From the NCBI GenBank assembly GCA_050084985.1, contig JBITNC010000002.1, positions 14,880,001 to 14,944,000 of the forward strand: DNA of 64,000 nucleotides. Direction: 5' to 3'. Made by a program: the position numbers and the translations under genes. The notes under the pieces were generated by a model. That model worked only from the letters and a program-made list of their open reading frames with translations. It was not told where the DNA came from and did not search any database. The stretch is from Nageia nagi (taxonomy: Eukaryota > Pinophyta). This document shows, piece by piece, positions 24,501 through 36,249 of this stretch (the first letter of the stretch is position 1; every line of letters begins with the position of its first letter).

Positions 24501-25357
24501 AGCAAATTTATTTTTACGAAAATCATACTCTTTGTGCCCAAAGATGCCACAAAAGTTACAATTTCCATCAAACGTTTCCTTAGGTTTTGGATTGCTTGAT
24601 CCAGCTTTGTCATTCCTTTGCTTGAAGTTGCCATTATTGTTTCCCTTTTTCTCATGCTTCCTGAAGGTAGATGAGGATTTGTTATCTTTGGATTTATAAT
24701 TATTGAACTTCTTCTTGAAAGGAGTTTTGGTTTCTCCTAAAGCAATGTGATTGTCCTTTGGAGAAAAGTTCAACATTTTCTTATTCAAAGTTTCCTCATG
24801 TTTTAGAAGGAGTCTAGAAAGGTTATCAAGAGAGATGACATCTTCTTCATCATTGAGCCTAATTTCTATAACCGTGATAAAGTTACTGAACTTTGTAGAA
24901 AGGATTTGAAGAATGATGAAGATCATGAACTCATCATTGATCCAGTTGCACCCACAGCCAACCAGTTGTGTCTTGAGGTCAATGATTTTGGTCAAGTAAA
25001 TAGAAGCACTTTCATCTTCACCTTGACTATATTGTAACAACTTTTGTAAAATAGTGAACCCCCTTGAAAATTTTGACCCAAGGTAAATTTCTTTAACCTA
25101 TCCCAAGCTTCCTTTGTTGATGTTGAAGAAGAGATCATAAGAAGTACATCATCTGAAACTACACGATAAATCATTGAAGCTGCTAACTCATTCTTTAAGT
25201 TGTAGATTTCAAGAGCCTTCTCATCTGTAGGAGCGACCAAGTCTTCATTAACTATCTGCCACATCTTCTTTGCTTGTAACTCAGCTTTCATATGAGGTTC
25301 CCATATGCCGAAGTTAGAACCATCGAGTATATGCTTGGGTATGAAGGTTTCAACCAT
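21556..25357 (-). pseudogene. Copia-1 gag-pol polyprotein, broken
   Basis: It starts at the ATG at 25357 (MVETFIPKHILDGSNFGIWE) and ends at 21556. Domains in order are UBN2-type gag; a zinc knuckle reading CNFCGIFGHKEYDF, which has lost its last Cys; protease WIVDSGCTNHMC; GAG-pre-integrase; integrase with LTFIDDFSK, LRSDNGGEY and NGVVERKNRT; RT with YMDD; and RNase H with LSTIEAKYRAMS. Frameshifts lie near 25040, 24477, 22900 and 21850, with some point stops. About 38 codons are missing in frame right after YMDD compared with copia-2. It cannot make a full polyprotein. Confidence 0.93.
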
Positions 25358-25797
25358 TGCTACACAAAAATAAGCAAGAAGAATGAATAAATTTCTACAA
25401 TTTACCATCTATACAAATTAAACATTGATAAGTAAACATGTCCCACATGTGCAAACTTATAAACCAAGATCCGTAGAAGGATAAAGTTGAGGTTATTTTC
25501 TTGTATAGAATTAGGCCTTCACCTGGATGCCCGTAAAGTGGAGTCCAAGTACTACCAGTCCTCAACCAGTTCACCTTGGTCAGTAATATAATCTCTCAAG
25601 GAGAAGTACCAACTATTTTCCAAGGATCTGACGTATCTTGGATCGGCCATTTTAATTATCTTATTTAAGTTTTTCAAGTTTTCCTCCTAGGTTATCAGGA
25701 TAATCCTTGAATGGATGTGCAAATATGTGGTATCACTACACACATGCCTGTCCACCTAATAGAGTTATGTCCAATCCAACAGAGGTCTTAGGGGCAA

Positions 25798-25917
25798 TTA
25801 AGATGGATTTACCACCACTTGGTTCTTCGGACTAAAAAGGCTCCAGTCTGCCCTGTCCTCCCCTCGTGGCTCCCCAAACAAGTCATGTTGTGGAAAAGTA
25901 TGTGCGGATGTGTTCAT
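25798..25917 (-). CDS. Short leader ORF (39 aa), also in copia-2
   Basis: ATG at 25917, stop at 25798. The translation begins MNTSAHTFPQHDLFGEPRGE. The same ORF of identical length lies in copia-2 at 29699-29818, with about six amino-acid differences. It sits about 440 bp upstream of the gag ATG, so it could act as an upstream ORF. There is no known domain. Coding status is uncertain because the two leaders are similar overall. Confidence 0.35.
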   Translation of the reverse strand: MNTSAHTFPQHDLFGEPRGEDRADWSLFSPKNQVVVNPS

Positions 25918-26955
25918 TTTAGGGGTTACTTTCAATATTTTGCATTTTGCAAGTATAAAGCAATTATACAAAAATATAAAGTAAAGTATTAAAAATACAT
26001 CATCCACAAGAACTTGAAATATAAGAGTCCAATGGGTTTTGTACTAACCCCTAAAGGACATTTTTACATTTTGCATATTTGCTCAAGTTCATAAATTCAT
26101 TCAACACTTTAATGAATTTAAAAAGGCTAAGTCCTACTTAGCATTTATCCATAACTTAAAAAATTAAGTAATAAACATGCATCATTTATCTTATTAAAAA
26201 TGCATTATTTAACTTAAAAATTTTAAGTACTAAGCATGCTTTATTCCTACACAAGATTAAGAGGCATGCATTACAAATTTAGCATGCAAGATCTAGATAA
26301 AGTTTTAAGTAAAAAACTATACAAATTTCCCCCTTTTTTTTACTTAAAGTTTTATCCCTAAAACTTGTATGCTAAAAAAAATTGTCTTTTAAGTATGCAT
26401 TTATATTTTAAGTAAAAAATTTTCCTTGTTTACTTAAAAAATAGCATAGGTTTCCCTTTTAGGAAGCATGAAATCATTAAAAAAATACTTAGGTAAAAAA
26501 AAATCCCTTAAAGTGTTAATGTTACACTAATATTTATCATTTTACCTAAGTAAATTGCCAAACTTAAAAAGTATTTAAGGCAAATAAAAAATATATACTC
26601 CTAAAGAATTAACTTTATTTGCCACATTTTTCTAAAAAATTGGATAGCATTGAAGAGTAATGATGTATCTACTTACTTTAAAGTATTATAGTCATCATGA
26701 CAATGCTTAAAGTTGGAGTATATGTACTTTTAAGTGCATTTAATAGAAACAAATGACTTGTAAGCAAGCAAAAAATATTAAATGCCTACCAAAAAGTATA
26801 CGTTTTCTTCTTGGGAGCTTGCAAGTATTAATGAAAAAGAAAGGAGACCTATGCATAGTTAATGCTACTTTTACCTCAAGCACTCCAAGTAAACAAAAAA
26901 AGTACTCCAAGTCAACAAAATAAATGCTTTTAGGTAAAATAGTGATGTCTACCCT

Positions 26956-26960
26956 TCCCT
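26956..26960. repeat. Probable target duplication of copia-2, left (TCCCT)
   Basis: TCCCT before the left LTR corresponds to TCCCG at 35578-35582 after the right LTR, four of five bases matching. Confidence 0.6.
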
Positions 26961-27442
26961 TGTTAGAATTTGTAATCAAATATTGTGAATATCTAAACTC
27001 TTTGTAAATTCAATTAATCACTTAAAGGATATGTAGATACCTTAAGGGATTAATTGAATACTTTAATATGTAGACTTTGACTTTACCAAGTGGTTAGTTG
27101 GTAGGTTAAAGTTAGGTGATACATTTATTGTAACCCTAACCTTACCCTTGGGTTAAAGGTAGGTTAGGGAGGTGCTCTCAAGCTATAAATAGAGGGCCTC
27201 TCCTCTTGTAACATAACTAAGTTTTTGGAGTAAGATTACTCTACTAGTTGTGTAGGAGAGGAAGAGAATAGTTGTAAGAGGGACATACTTGAGAATTGAG
27301 ATACTAGTTGTGGATGTACTCCCAAGGAGGGAGGAACCACATTACATTTGTGTTATCTTGTGTGATTGTGTTATCTTGTGTATGATTGAGTTTCCTAGTC
27401 TTGGTCTTTGAGGATTTGTTTAGATCTAGTCCAAATCCTTCA
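26961..27442 (+). repeat. Copia-2 5' LTR
   Basis: Starts TGTTAGAATT, ends AATCCTTCA. TATA box TATAAATA at 27184-27191; transcription should start shortly after it. Confidence 0.95.
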
Positions 27443-27444
27443 AT

Positions 27445-27457
27445 TGGTATCAGATCT
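27445..27457 (+). other. Primer binding site of copia-2
   Basis: TGGTATCAGATCT follows the 5' LTR after two bases. It matches the complement of plant initiator tRNA-Met (TGGTATCAGAGC) except near its end. The matching site of copia-1 (37279-37294, minus) reads TGGTATCAGAGCTTGG. Confidence 0.85.
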
Positions 27458-28114
27458 TGGTGTGGAAGCTCTTCTTCTTAGTGTAGAAGCTCTTCTTGGT
27501 GTGGAAGCTTTTCTTTTGATGTGGAAGCTACATCTTGGTGATCCTTCTTCATTCCTCATCTTACACTCCATTGGTGAGGTAAATTCCAAGAGAAGGTATA
27601 AATTTCCTCCTCATTTGGTCATTTTATGGATTATTACATGATGCTACTAACACATTACTTGCTATGTGTTAGTCCTTTTAAATTATGATTAACAAGTTGC
27701 AATTTTTTTTACTAATCCTCTATGTTACTTGCAATTTTTAAATTGCTATAATTCTTTTAAGAAGGGTTAGTATACAAAATTTTTTACATATTATATTGGA
27801 ATTAAATGTATGTGTTGGTTCAATTTATCACAACATTTACTTAATACCAATATATGATGAAACTTGCAATATATACTAATATTAATTATGTTATTACTAT
27901 TTGCTTAAAAATAGTAATATATTATTATGAAATTTCTCATATCTATGCTACCATTTTTTATGTTAATGGTATTTTGGTGAGGCATGAACATTTACAAAAA
28001 AAATTAGAGAGGAGGACAATTGTTTTTTGAGTTCTACTACAAAATTTTTTAGGGGCACAATAATATATATATATATATATATATAAATTTTTTTTAAATT
28101 TGTTTAAAATATAA

Positions 28115-28157
<43 letters not shown>

Positions 28158-28189
28158 AACATTTAAAAATAGGGGGTCACGGATAAATA
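27458..28189 (+). other. Copia-2 leader, first AT-rich part
   Basis: Tandem copies of a short GTGGAAGCT-containing unit (about 27460-27530) follow the primer site, then AT-rich sequence with TA dinucleotide runs at about 28062-28086 and 28128-28153. No coding sequence is visible. Confidence 0.7.
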
Positions 28190-29035
28190 AATTAAACCAT
28201 ATAAATTTATTAAATTTGGGGGGTAAAGAGAAACACCGTGCGAGTGGTGGTGGCTCCTCCCACAGCTGCAGCGCGCAGCTCACACCCGCCTCCACCTCCA
28301 CGCACGAATGTTTTACGAGAAGCAATGTCCTGTAGACTGTGTTTCATAGACTGCAATGATCACCAAAATGCAGTCTTCTATCTCTAATGCTCGTAGACTA
28401 TGCCCAAAATGGATACGTTGAATGGGTCCATTGATTGTTTGACAAGATGCATGATGCAGATAGTGTCTATGGCCTACGCTGATCGTCGAAAATGCCTCCC
28501 CAACCTGCAGTCATCTGGCCTCAAATGTTTGCAGGATCTGCATAAAATAGATACGTTGAAACTATCCATGAGTTGTTCAACCCCATGCATGATGCAGACA
28601 ACATGGAATCTAATGATCGTAGGATGCAGACTACATTTCATGGCCTACCATGTTCACAGGATATGCACCAAGGATCTACACAAAATGTAGAGAAGGCTCC
28701 TGCAGATTGTTTGCCCAGATGCAGACATCGTTTCATGGACTGAAATGCTCGTTGGATCTACACAACATGGATCAAATGGCTCTGTTCCATTTTTAATGTG
28801 ACCCTCCTCCCTCGTCACCCTGAAGTCATGCATTGGGTGGTCAACCACCGACTGGCCGCCCCATGTGACCTCCACCACCCTACGTGGCCTCCTCCTCCCA
28901 CCTTCACCTCCCTTCTACACACTTTGGTCTCCCCTGCCGCCTCTGCCCAACCTCTCAACCTCCAAGAGGCTTACACATGGCCACCTTCCCATTTTTTGTC
29001 AACCTATAGTTGTTGAGCCTTAATTTTTTACCCAC
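28190..29035 (+). other. GC-richer cargo-like segment in copia-2 leader
   Basis: Base composition changes sharply from AT-rich leader to GC-rich sequence. The first part has CTCCTCCCACAGCTGCAGCG, the middle has degenerate repeats around ATGCAGAC...CATGG...GGATCTGCA (about 28320-28770), and the end is Pro-codon-rich (about 28860-29000). I do not recognise a gene in any frame. It occupies a place similar to that of the chitinase fragment in copia-1. Confidence 0.55.
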
Positions 29036-30261
29036 TACAAATTTGATTTGAATTTTTCTTTAAATTCTAATTCTAAATTACCCTTTAAAGGCTTTTTCCT
29101 AAGTCCTTTTTTTTTAAGTATTTCCTCTTTCCTAACTCCCTATGCTATTTTTAAGTCAACAAAGGCAATATTTACTTAAAATGCATATTTCAAAGACCTT
29201 TTTTAGGGATAACACATTACTTGAAAACAAAAGGGGAGGAACCATACTTAAACACAATTTTTTTAGCATCCAAGTTTTAACACTTTAAGTAAAAATGGGG
29301 GGGATTTTTATAATTTTTTACTTAAATCTTTATGTATCTTGCATGCTAAGTTTATAATGCATGCCTCTTAACGTTGTTAGGAATCAAGCATGCTTAGTAC
29401 TTAAAATTTTAAGTAAAATAATGCATGATGCATGTTTATTACTTAATTTTAAGTCATGGAATAATAAATGTTTAAGTTATGGATTAATGCTAAGTAGGAC
29501 TTAGCCTTTGTAAAATTCATTATTTTTGAACTTGAGCAGAAATATGAAAAATGTAAAAGTCCTTTAGGGTTAGTACAAAACCCATTGGACTCTTAAGGTT
29601 TCAAGTTCGTGTGGATGGAGTATTTTCACTTTACTTTATATTTTTGCACATTTGCTTTATACTTGCAAATATGCAAAATATTGAAAGTAACCCCTAAAAT
29701 GAACACATCTGCATGTATTTTTCCACAACATGACTTGTTTGGGGAGCCACAAGGTGAGGATAGGGTAGATTGGAGCCTTTTTAGTCCGAAGACCCAAGTG
29801 GTGGTAAGTCCATCTTAATTGCCCCTAAGACCTCTGTTGGATTGGACATAACTCTATTAGGTGGATAGGCATGTGTGTAGTGATACCACATGTCCGCACG
29901 TCCATTCAGGGATTATCCTGATAACCTAGGAGGAAAATTGAAAACCTTAAAAAGATAATTAAAATGGCCATTCCAAGATACGTCAGATCCTTCGAAAATA
30001 TTTAGTACTTCTCCTTGTGAGAGTATATTACTGACCAAGGTGAACTGGTTGAGGACTGGTAGTACCTAGGCTCCACCTTGTGGGCATCCAGGTGAAGGCC
30101 TAATTCTATATAAGAAAACAACCCCAACTTTATCCTTCTACAGATCGTGGTTAATAAGTTTGCACATGTGGGACATGTTTGCTTATTAGATGTTTTATAT
30201 GTATAGATGGAAAATTGTAAAAGTTTGCATTCTTATTGCATATTTACTCTTTTTTGTAGCA
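29036..30261 (+). other. Copia-2 leader, gag-proximal part
   Basis: AT-rich sequence mirrors the copia-1 leader (26300-26600 reversed). The short 39-codon ORF is at 29699-29818. The well conserved 29877-30125 segment holds a potential stem, TAGGC...CACCT pairing with AGGTG...GGCCTA, at about 30078-30112. Confidence 0.7.
29699..29818 (+). CDS. Short leader ORF (39 aa), also in copia-1
   Basis: Starts MNTSACIFPQHDLFGEPQGE; identical length to the copia-1 counterpart at 25798-25917 and on the element sense strand in both. No domain. It could be a regulatory upstream ORF or simply shared leader sequence. Confidence 0.35.
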   Translation: MNTSACIFPQHDLFGEPQGEDRVDWSLFSPKTQVVVSPS

Positions 30262-33200
30262 ATGGTTGAAACCTTCATTCCCAAGCATATACTCGACGGT
30301 TCCAACTTTGGAATATGGGAACCTTGTATGAAAGTTGAATTACAAGCAAGGAAGCTGTGGTAGATAGTTACTGAAGACTTGGTTGCTCCTACCAATGAGA
30401 AGACTCTTGAAGTATACAACTCAAATAATGAGTTAGCAACTTCAATGATTTATAATGCAGTTTCAGATGACATCCTTCTCATGATCACTTCTTCAACATT
30501 TGCAAAGGAAGCTTGGGATAGGCTAAAGAAAATTTACCTTGGGTCAAAATTTTCAAGGAGGTTCACCATTCTACAAAAGTTGTTGCAATATCATCAAGGT
30601 AAAGATGAAAGTGCCTCTATCTACTTGAACAAAATCATTGACCTCAGGACACAATTGGTTGGATGTGGGTGCAACTGGATCAATGATGAGTTCATGGTCT
30701 TCATCATTCTTCAAAGCCTTACTACAAAGTTCAGTAACTTTGTCACGGTTATAGAAATAAGGCTCGATGATGAAGAAGATGTCATCTCACTTAATAACCT
30801 TTCTAGACTCCTTCTGAAGCATGAGAAAACTTTGAATAAGAAAATGTTGAACCTTTCTCCAAAGGACAATAGCATTGCTCTAGGAGCAACCAAAACTCCT
30901 TTCAAGAAAAAGTTCAAACATTATAAATTCAAAGATAACAAGTCCTCATCTACCTTCAGGAAGTATGACAAAAAGGGCAACAATAATGGCAACTTTAGGC
31001 AAAGGAATGACAAAGCTGGATCAAGCAATCCAACACCTCAGAAAAAGTTTGATGGAAATTATAAATTTTGTGGCATCTTTGGGCATAAAGAGTATAATTG
31101 TCGCAAAAAGAAATTTGCTCAAAAAGGCAAGGGAAATGCAAATGTGAGAAATTTCAATAATAGAAAGAAGAACAAGCATATTGCTACTGTTGCCTACTAC
31201 TCACTGACTCAAACTATTTCAAATGATTGGATTGTTGATTCAGGATGCACTAATCACATGTGTTATGAAAAAGATAAGTTTGAAAACTTTCATAAGTACA
31301 AGAAGGATGCAGTTGTGATAGGTGATAATACAGTCCTTGATGTTCAAGGAATAGGGAGTGTGAAGATTTATGGAAAGACTCTTAATAATGTCTTTTACAT
31401 TCCTAAACTAAGGATGAATCTTATCTCCGTAATTCAGATTACAAGGAAACGATACTCATTTGAGTTTACCTCACACTCCTGGTGTGTTAAGAAAGGACTT
31501 GCCACTTCATGAAAGGATCAATAAAGGATGACCTTTATATTATGGATCAAGTTCCTCCAAAAATGTGTCTTGCTACCAATGTTTGTTCAAAGGGTAATCT
31601 TTGGCATCAACGATTAGTGCACCTTAACCACAAGAGTATTCAAGATATGAAAACTCAAGAACTTGTGGACGGTTTACCTAATATTTCACCCATAATTGGT
31701 CTTTGTGAAAGGTGCATTCTAGGAAAGATGAATAGGTAAAAATTTGAAAAAGATAAGGCAACTCGAGCTACTCATCCTCTTCAGCTTGTGCATTCAAATT
31801 TGATGGGTCCATTTCAAACTAAGTCTCTAGGGGGAGCTTCTTATGTTCTGACCTTCATTGATGACTTCAGTAGAATGAAATTTGGTTATCTACTTGAGCA
31901 CAAGGATCAAACTTTTGACAGGTTTAAAGACTTCAAGGCACTTGTTGAAAATCAAATTGATTTTAAGATCAAGATGCTGAGATCTGATAATGGGGGTGAG
32001 TATAATAGCAATGAGTTTAATGACTATTGTGTTAAACATGGGATCAAACAGCAATTTACAATCCCTTACACCCCTCAGCAAAATGGAGTTGCTGAAAGGA
32101 AGAATCGCACCATTATGGAAATGGTAAGATGCATGTTGGGTAACCTTCCTAGTTTCTTATGGGGAGAAGCTATTCACATTGCTATTCACACCCTAAATAG
32201 GTGTCCTACTAAGGCAGTTGAAGGTAAAACTCCATATGAAGCATGGACAGGAAAGAAACCTAACCTCTCACAATTCAGGGTCTTCGGTTGTGATGCATTT
32301 GCCTCCATTACCTCAGAGAAAAGAAAGAAGCTAGATAAACAATCAGAAAAATACATCTTTGTGGGGTATGATAATCAGCATAGAGGTTACAGGCTCTACT
32401 CCTCATCCCATAAAATAGTCTTTATTTCTTGGGATGTCAAGTTCAATGAACTTCTTGAGGATACGACCTCTCATGCTGAGGTGTCTGATACAGATGATTC
32501 TTTGCCTACACCTAACTGGTTGGATGATCATGTAGGGAAGTCACCACAAGAGCAAAATTCTCCAGCATAGAGAATTACAAGGAGTATGACCTTGAATAAC
32601 TCTTTATTTGCCAAAATTGATAATACGCATGAGCCATCAACCTTCAAAGAAGCTTCCAAGCAAAAGTGTTGGATGGAAGCTATGAAAGTTGAGTATGAGG
32701 TGCTCATGAAAAATGAAACTTGGGATTTGGTTCCTTATCCCAATGAGAAAAATATGATTGGCAATAAATGGATATACAAGGTCAAGTACAATTCTGATGG
32801 AAAAATTAAAAAATACAAAGCAAGGTTAGTGGCCAAAGGATTCGCTCAGAAATATGGTATTGATTATGAGGAAACCTTTGCTCCAGTGTCCAAGATGCCT
32901 ACTGTCAAAATAATCTTTGCTCTTTCTGCAGCTCAAGGATGGAAAGCTTTTCAACTTGATGTCAAGAGTGCATTTCTCAATGGTGACTTGGATGTAGAAC
33001 TCTACATGAATCAACCAGAAGGATTTATTCTAGAAGGTAAAGAGTCTTTAGTGTGCAAGCTAAAGAAGTCTTTGTATGGACTTAAGTAAGCACCTAGAGC
33101 ATGGTACAAGAAAATTTTAGGATTCTTTACAGATATTGGTTTTTCCAAGTGCTTCTCTGACTCAGATCTCTATGTACTCAATTAAGAAAAAGATGTGGTC

Positions 33201-34176
33201 TTAATTCTCCTTTATGTGGATGATCTTCTCATAACTGGCAATAATATTGAAATCATCCAAGAGTGCATCTCCAAACTTAAGGCAACATTTGAAATGATTG
33301 ATCTAGGTCTCTTGCATTACTATCTTGGGATGCAAGTATACCAACACAAGGATTGTACTTATCTTAGTCAATCTAAATATATATCAGACATCTTGCAAAA
33401 ATTTGGAATGGAGGAGTGTAAATATGCTGCAATACCTATTTCCTGGAATCATTGTATCTCTGAGCTCAGATTCTCAGTTGGCTGATGCTACAACTTATAG
33501 GCAATTGATTGGTAGTCTTCTGTATCTGACTATCTCTCGACATGATATTGCCTTTGCAATGAATCTGATGGCATGATTCATGCAAAAACCATATGTTGAA
33601 CACCTCAATGCTATTAAGCAAATCTTGAGGTATGTCACAAGGACAAAGGATCTTGCTCTTAAGTATTCCAAAGTGCCCTCGATTGTTCTCTCAAGGTTCT
33701 CAGATTCTAATTATGGGGGAGATAGAGATGACAGAAAGTCAACCTCTGCTTATGTGTTTAGCATTGGTTCAGGTGCTATCTCTTGGGCTTCCAAGAAGCA
33801 ACCTACGATGACTCTTTCTACCATCGAAGCTGAATATCGAGCCATGTCTGTTGCCACCCAAGATGCTATTTAGCTAAGGCATATTTTGAATGAAATTGGG
33901 TATAAACAAAATGGCCCATCTCTTATTTCTTTAGACAATCAATCAGCTATCTCTTTGGCTAAGAATCCTATCTTCCATCAGAGAACCAAACATGTGGAAA
34001 TCCAAGCCCATTTTATCAGGGAGAAGGTTCTAGATGACATCATACACTTGAAGTATTGTCCATCTATTGAAAACTCTGCTGATTTGTTCACCAAGCCCCT
34101 TCCTAAAGCTCAGTTCAGCAAGCTTAGGGATTCTCTCGGGTTGGTGAAGTTGCCCTCAAGGGGGAGTGAAGTTTGA
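30262..34176 (+). pseudogene. Copia-2 gag-pol polyprotein, broken
   Basis: The ATG at 30262 opens the same polyprotein as copia-1 and the last codon is at 34176. The gag domain spans about codons 1-220, and the knuckle reads YKFCGIFGHKEYNC with the first Cys lost. Protease WIVDSGCTNHMC is at 31225-31262. Pre-integrase carries LWHQRLVHLNH; integrase carries LTFIDDFSR, LRSDNGGEY and NGVAERKNRT; RT carries LDVKSAFLNGDL and LLYVDDLLITGNN; RNase H carries STIEAEYRAMSVATQDA. Stops are TAG at 30361, TAA after MNR (about 31737), TAG at about 32568, TAA after YGLK (33087), TAA after LN (33183), TGA near 33575 and TAG near 33871. Frameshifts lie near 31505 and 33450. Confidence 0.95.
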
Positions 34177-35085
34177 ACTTTTGTTAGTGATGACAACTTC
34201 ACCTCTAAGAGGCCTTTTTGATTGTACATTCTATACCTCCGTGGTAAGTTTGCTCTGCATGACAAACTTGTTATACAATTGTTGTTATAGAGTGTTGATT
34301 ATTTTATACCTCCGTGGTAAGTTTGCTCTGTGTGACAAACTTGTTGTACATTCTATACCTCCGTGGTAAGTTTGCTCTACGTGACAAACTTGTTGTACAT
34401 TTTTATACCTCCGTGGTAAGTTTGCTCTACATGACAAACTTATTGTACATTTTATACCTCCATGGTAAGTTTGCTCTGCATGAGAAACTTGTATAATTTT
34501 TGAGCATATAATTAATATACCTCCGTGGTAAGTTCGCTCTACGTGATGAACTTGTTGTACATTCTATACCTCCGTGGTGAGTTTGCTCTGCATGAGAAAC
34601 TCATTGTACAATTTTTATGCTCTATTAAAAATCAACACATGTCTATATACAATAGGTGACTATGAGTGATGGCTTGGCATCTCCGTGATGACTTATAGTG
34701 CACCATTGATCAGTTATTTATAAGATGGCATTATTTAATTCTCTTATTTGAATATATGATGCATCTAACTGATTTTGTTCATGAGTTGCTTGTAGCATGC
34801 AGGATCTTCTTCAGAAATGCAGGTTACTCACCTTGTGTAAGCAAGCTCATGGAGACTCACATGTTAGCTTAAAGTTGATTGACTACTATGTACAGTGAAA
34901 CCAGTTGTGGTTAATGATTGTATTGTAAACCATTTTTGTCAAATGGTAATGTAGTGAGTCTCATACTAGTTCTCAAAAAGATTCTCAAATATGTAAATGT
35001 TCTCATCTCCACTTATATCTCTATGGAGGAGAACTCTCTCTTACTCTCTCTCTTCTCTCTTCTACGCTCTATCCCAATATTGCAT
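34177..35085 (+). other. Copia-2 3' UTR with seven hairpins
   Basis: Seven units with TACCTCCGTGGTAAGTTTGC-like cores lie at 34240-34610, each folding into a 6-7 bp stem around a 10-12 base loop. A larger inverted repeat (ACTATGAGT...ACTTATAGT) is at 34659-34699. The rest resembles the copia-1 3' UTR and the 38570-39950 region, including a CT-rich run before the polypurine tract. Confidence 0.88.
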
Positions 35086-35095
35086 TAAGGGGGAG
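35086..35095 (+). other. Polypurine tract of copia-2
   Basis: TAAGGGGGAG directly precedes the 3' LTR. The same tract abuts the 3' LTR of copia-1 (minus strand) and, as TAAGCGGGCA, the LTR at 39951. Confidence 0.85.
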
Positions 35096-35577
35096 TGTTA
35101 GAATTTGTAATGAAATATTGTGAATATCTAAACTCCTTGTAAATTCAATTAATCACTTAAAGGATATGTAGATACCTTAAGGGATTAATTGAATTCTTTA
35201 ATATGTAGACTTTGACTTTACCAAGTGGTTAGTTGGTAGGTTAAAGTTAGGTGATACATTTATTGTAACCCTAACCTTACCCTTGGGTTAAAGGGAGGTT
35301 AGGGAGGTGCTCTCAAGCTATAAATAGAGGGCCTCTCCTCTTGTAACATAACTAAGTTTTTGGAGTAAGATTACTCTACTAGTTGTGTAGGAGAGGAAGA
35401 GAATAGTTGTAAGAGGGGCATACTTGAGAATTGAGATACTAGTTGTGGATGTACTCCCAAGGAGGGAGGAACCACATTACACTTGTGTTATCTTGTGTGA
35501 TTGTGTTATCTTGTGTATGATTGAGTTTCCTAGTCTTGGTCCTTGAGGATTTGTTTAGATCTAGTCCAAATCCTTCA
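35096..35577 (+). repeat. Copia-2 3' LTR
   Basis: 482 bp, same length as the 5' LTR, with TATAAATAG at 35319-35327. It is followed by TCCCG, a near match to the left flank TCCCT. Confidence 0.95.
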
Positions 35578-35822
35578 TCCCGTATCAAGAAGGAGAATAC
35601 GTTGCTTGTGCAGGAGCATAGAATATGCAAGTAGTCAACAAAAAAATTAAATGCACAAAGAAGAAAAAAAGAAACCTCCAACTTTATTCTAAGACAAGGA
35701 GGGCAACATCAAGGAGAAGATGCAGAAGGAGGAGAAGAGGTCAATTTATGGTGGAGGTCCATTGCATTGCTCAGAGTGCGAGGGGGAGAAGAGTGGCCTC
35801 CCTAGTGTGCAGTGCATCTGCG
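35578..35822. other. Copia-1 leader between copia-2 and chitinase fragment
   Basis: This purine-rich, basic-coding stretch includes what may be the former signal-peptide codons of the chitinase fragment at its right end (VASLVCSASAG just before the mature domain). Nothing else is recognised. Confidence 0.5.
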
Positions 35823-36232
<410 letters not shown>

Positions 36233-36249
36233 GAGTGGCCTATGATGAG

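Larger units (their letters stand above)
25358..26960 (-). other. Copia-1 leader, gag-proximal part
   Basis: Sequence at 25440-25740 matches the copia-2 leader (29877-30180) and the window start. A 39-codon ORF lies at 25798-25917. The remainder to 26960 is AT-rich with runs such as TTTTTTTTACTTAAAG that mirror 29035-29560 in copia-2. It ends at the copia-2 insertion. Confidence 0.8.
26961..35577 (+). mobile_element. Copia-2, Ty1/Copia element nested in copia-1
   Basis: Two 482-bp LTRs (26961-27442, 35096-35577) flank a plus-strand gag-pol, with a tRNA-Met-type primer site after the first and a polypurine tract before the second. It is the same family as copia-1 but inverted relative to it and inserted in its leader. 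By eye the LTRs differ at about eight positions, slightly fewer than those of copia-1, which fits the nesting order. All coding domains are present but interrupted by nonsense codons and frameshifts. Confidence 0.95.

Noticed and set aside
28798-29016. Pro-rich 72-codon ORF in copia-2 leader
   Set aside because: Composition alone explains it; no homology or repeat periodicity of codons.
31890-32081. 63-codon ORF antisense to integrase, also seen at 23539-23730
   Set aside because: Same frame mirrored in both copia copies because the integrase is conserved; no independent signal.
35578-35595. Primer-site-like GTATCA after the copia-2 3' LTR
   Set aside because: TCCCGTATCAAGAAGG only partly resembles TGGTATCAGAGC, and the LTR is preceded by a polypurine tract, so it is a 3' LTR.
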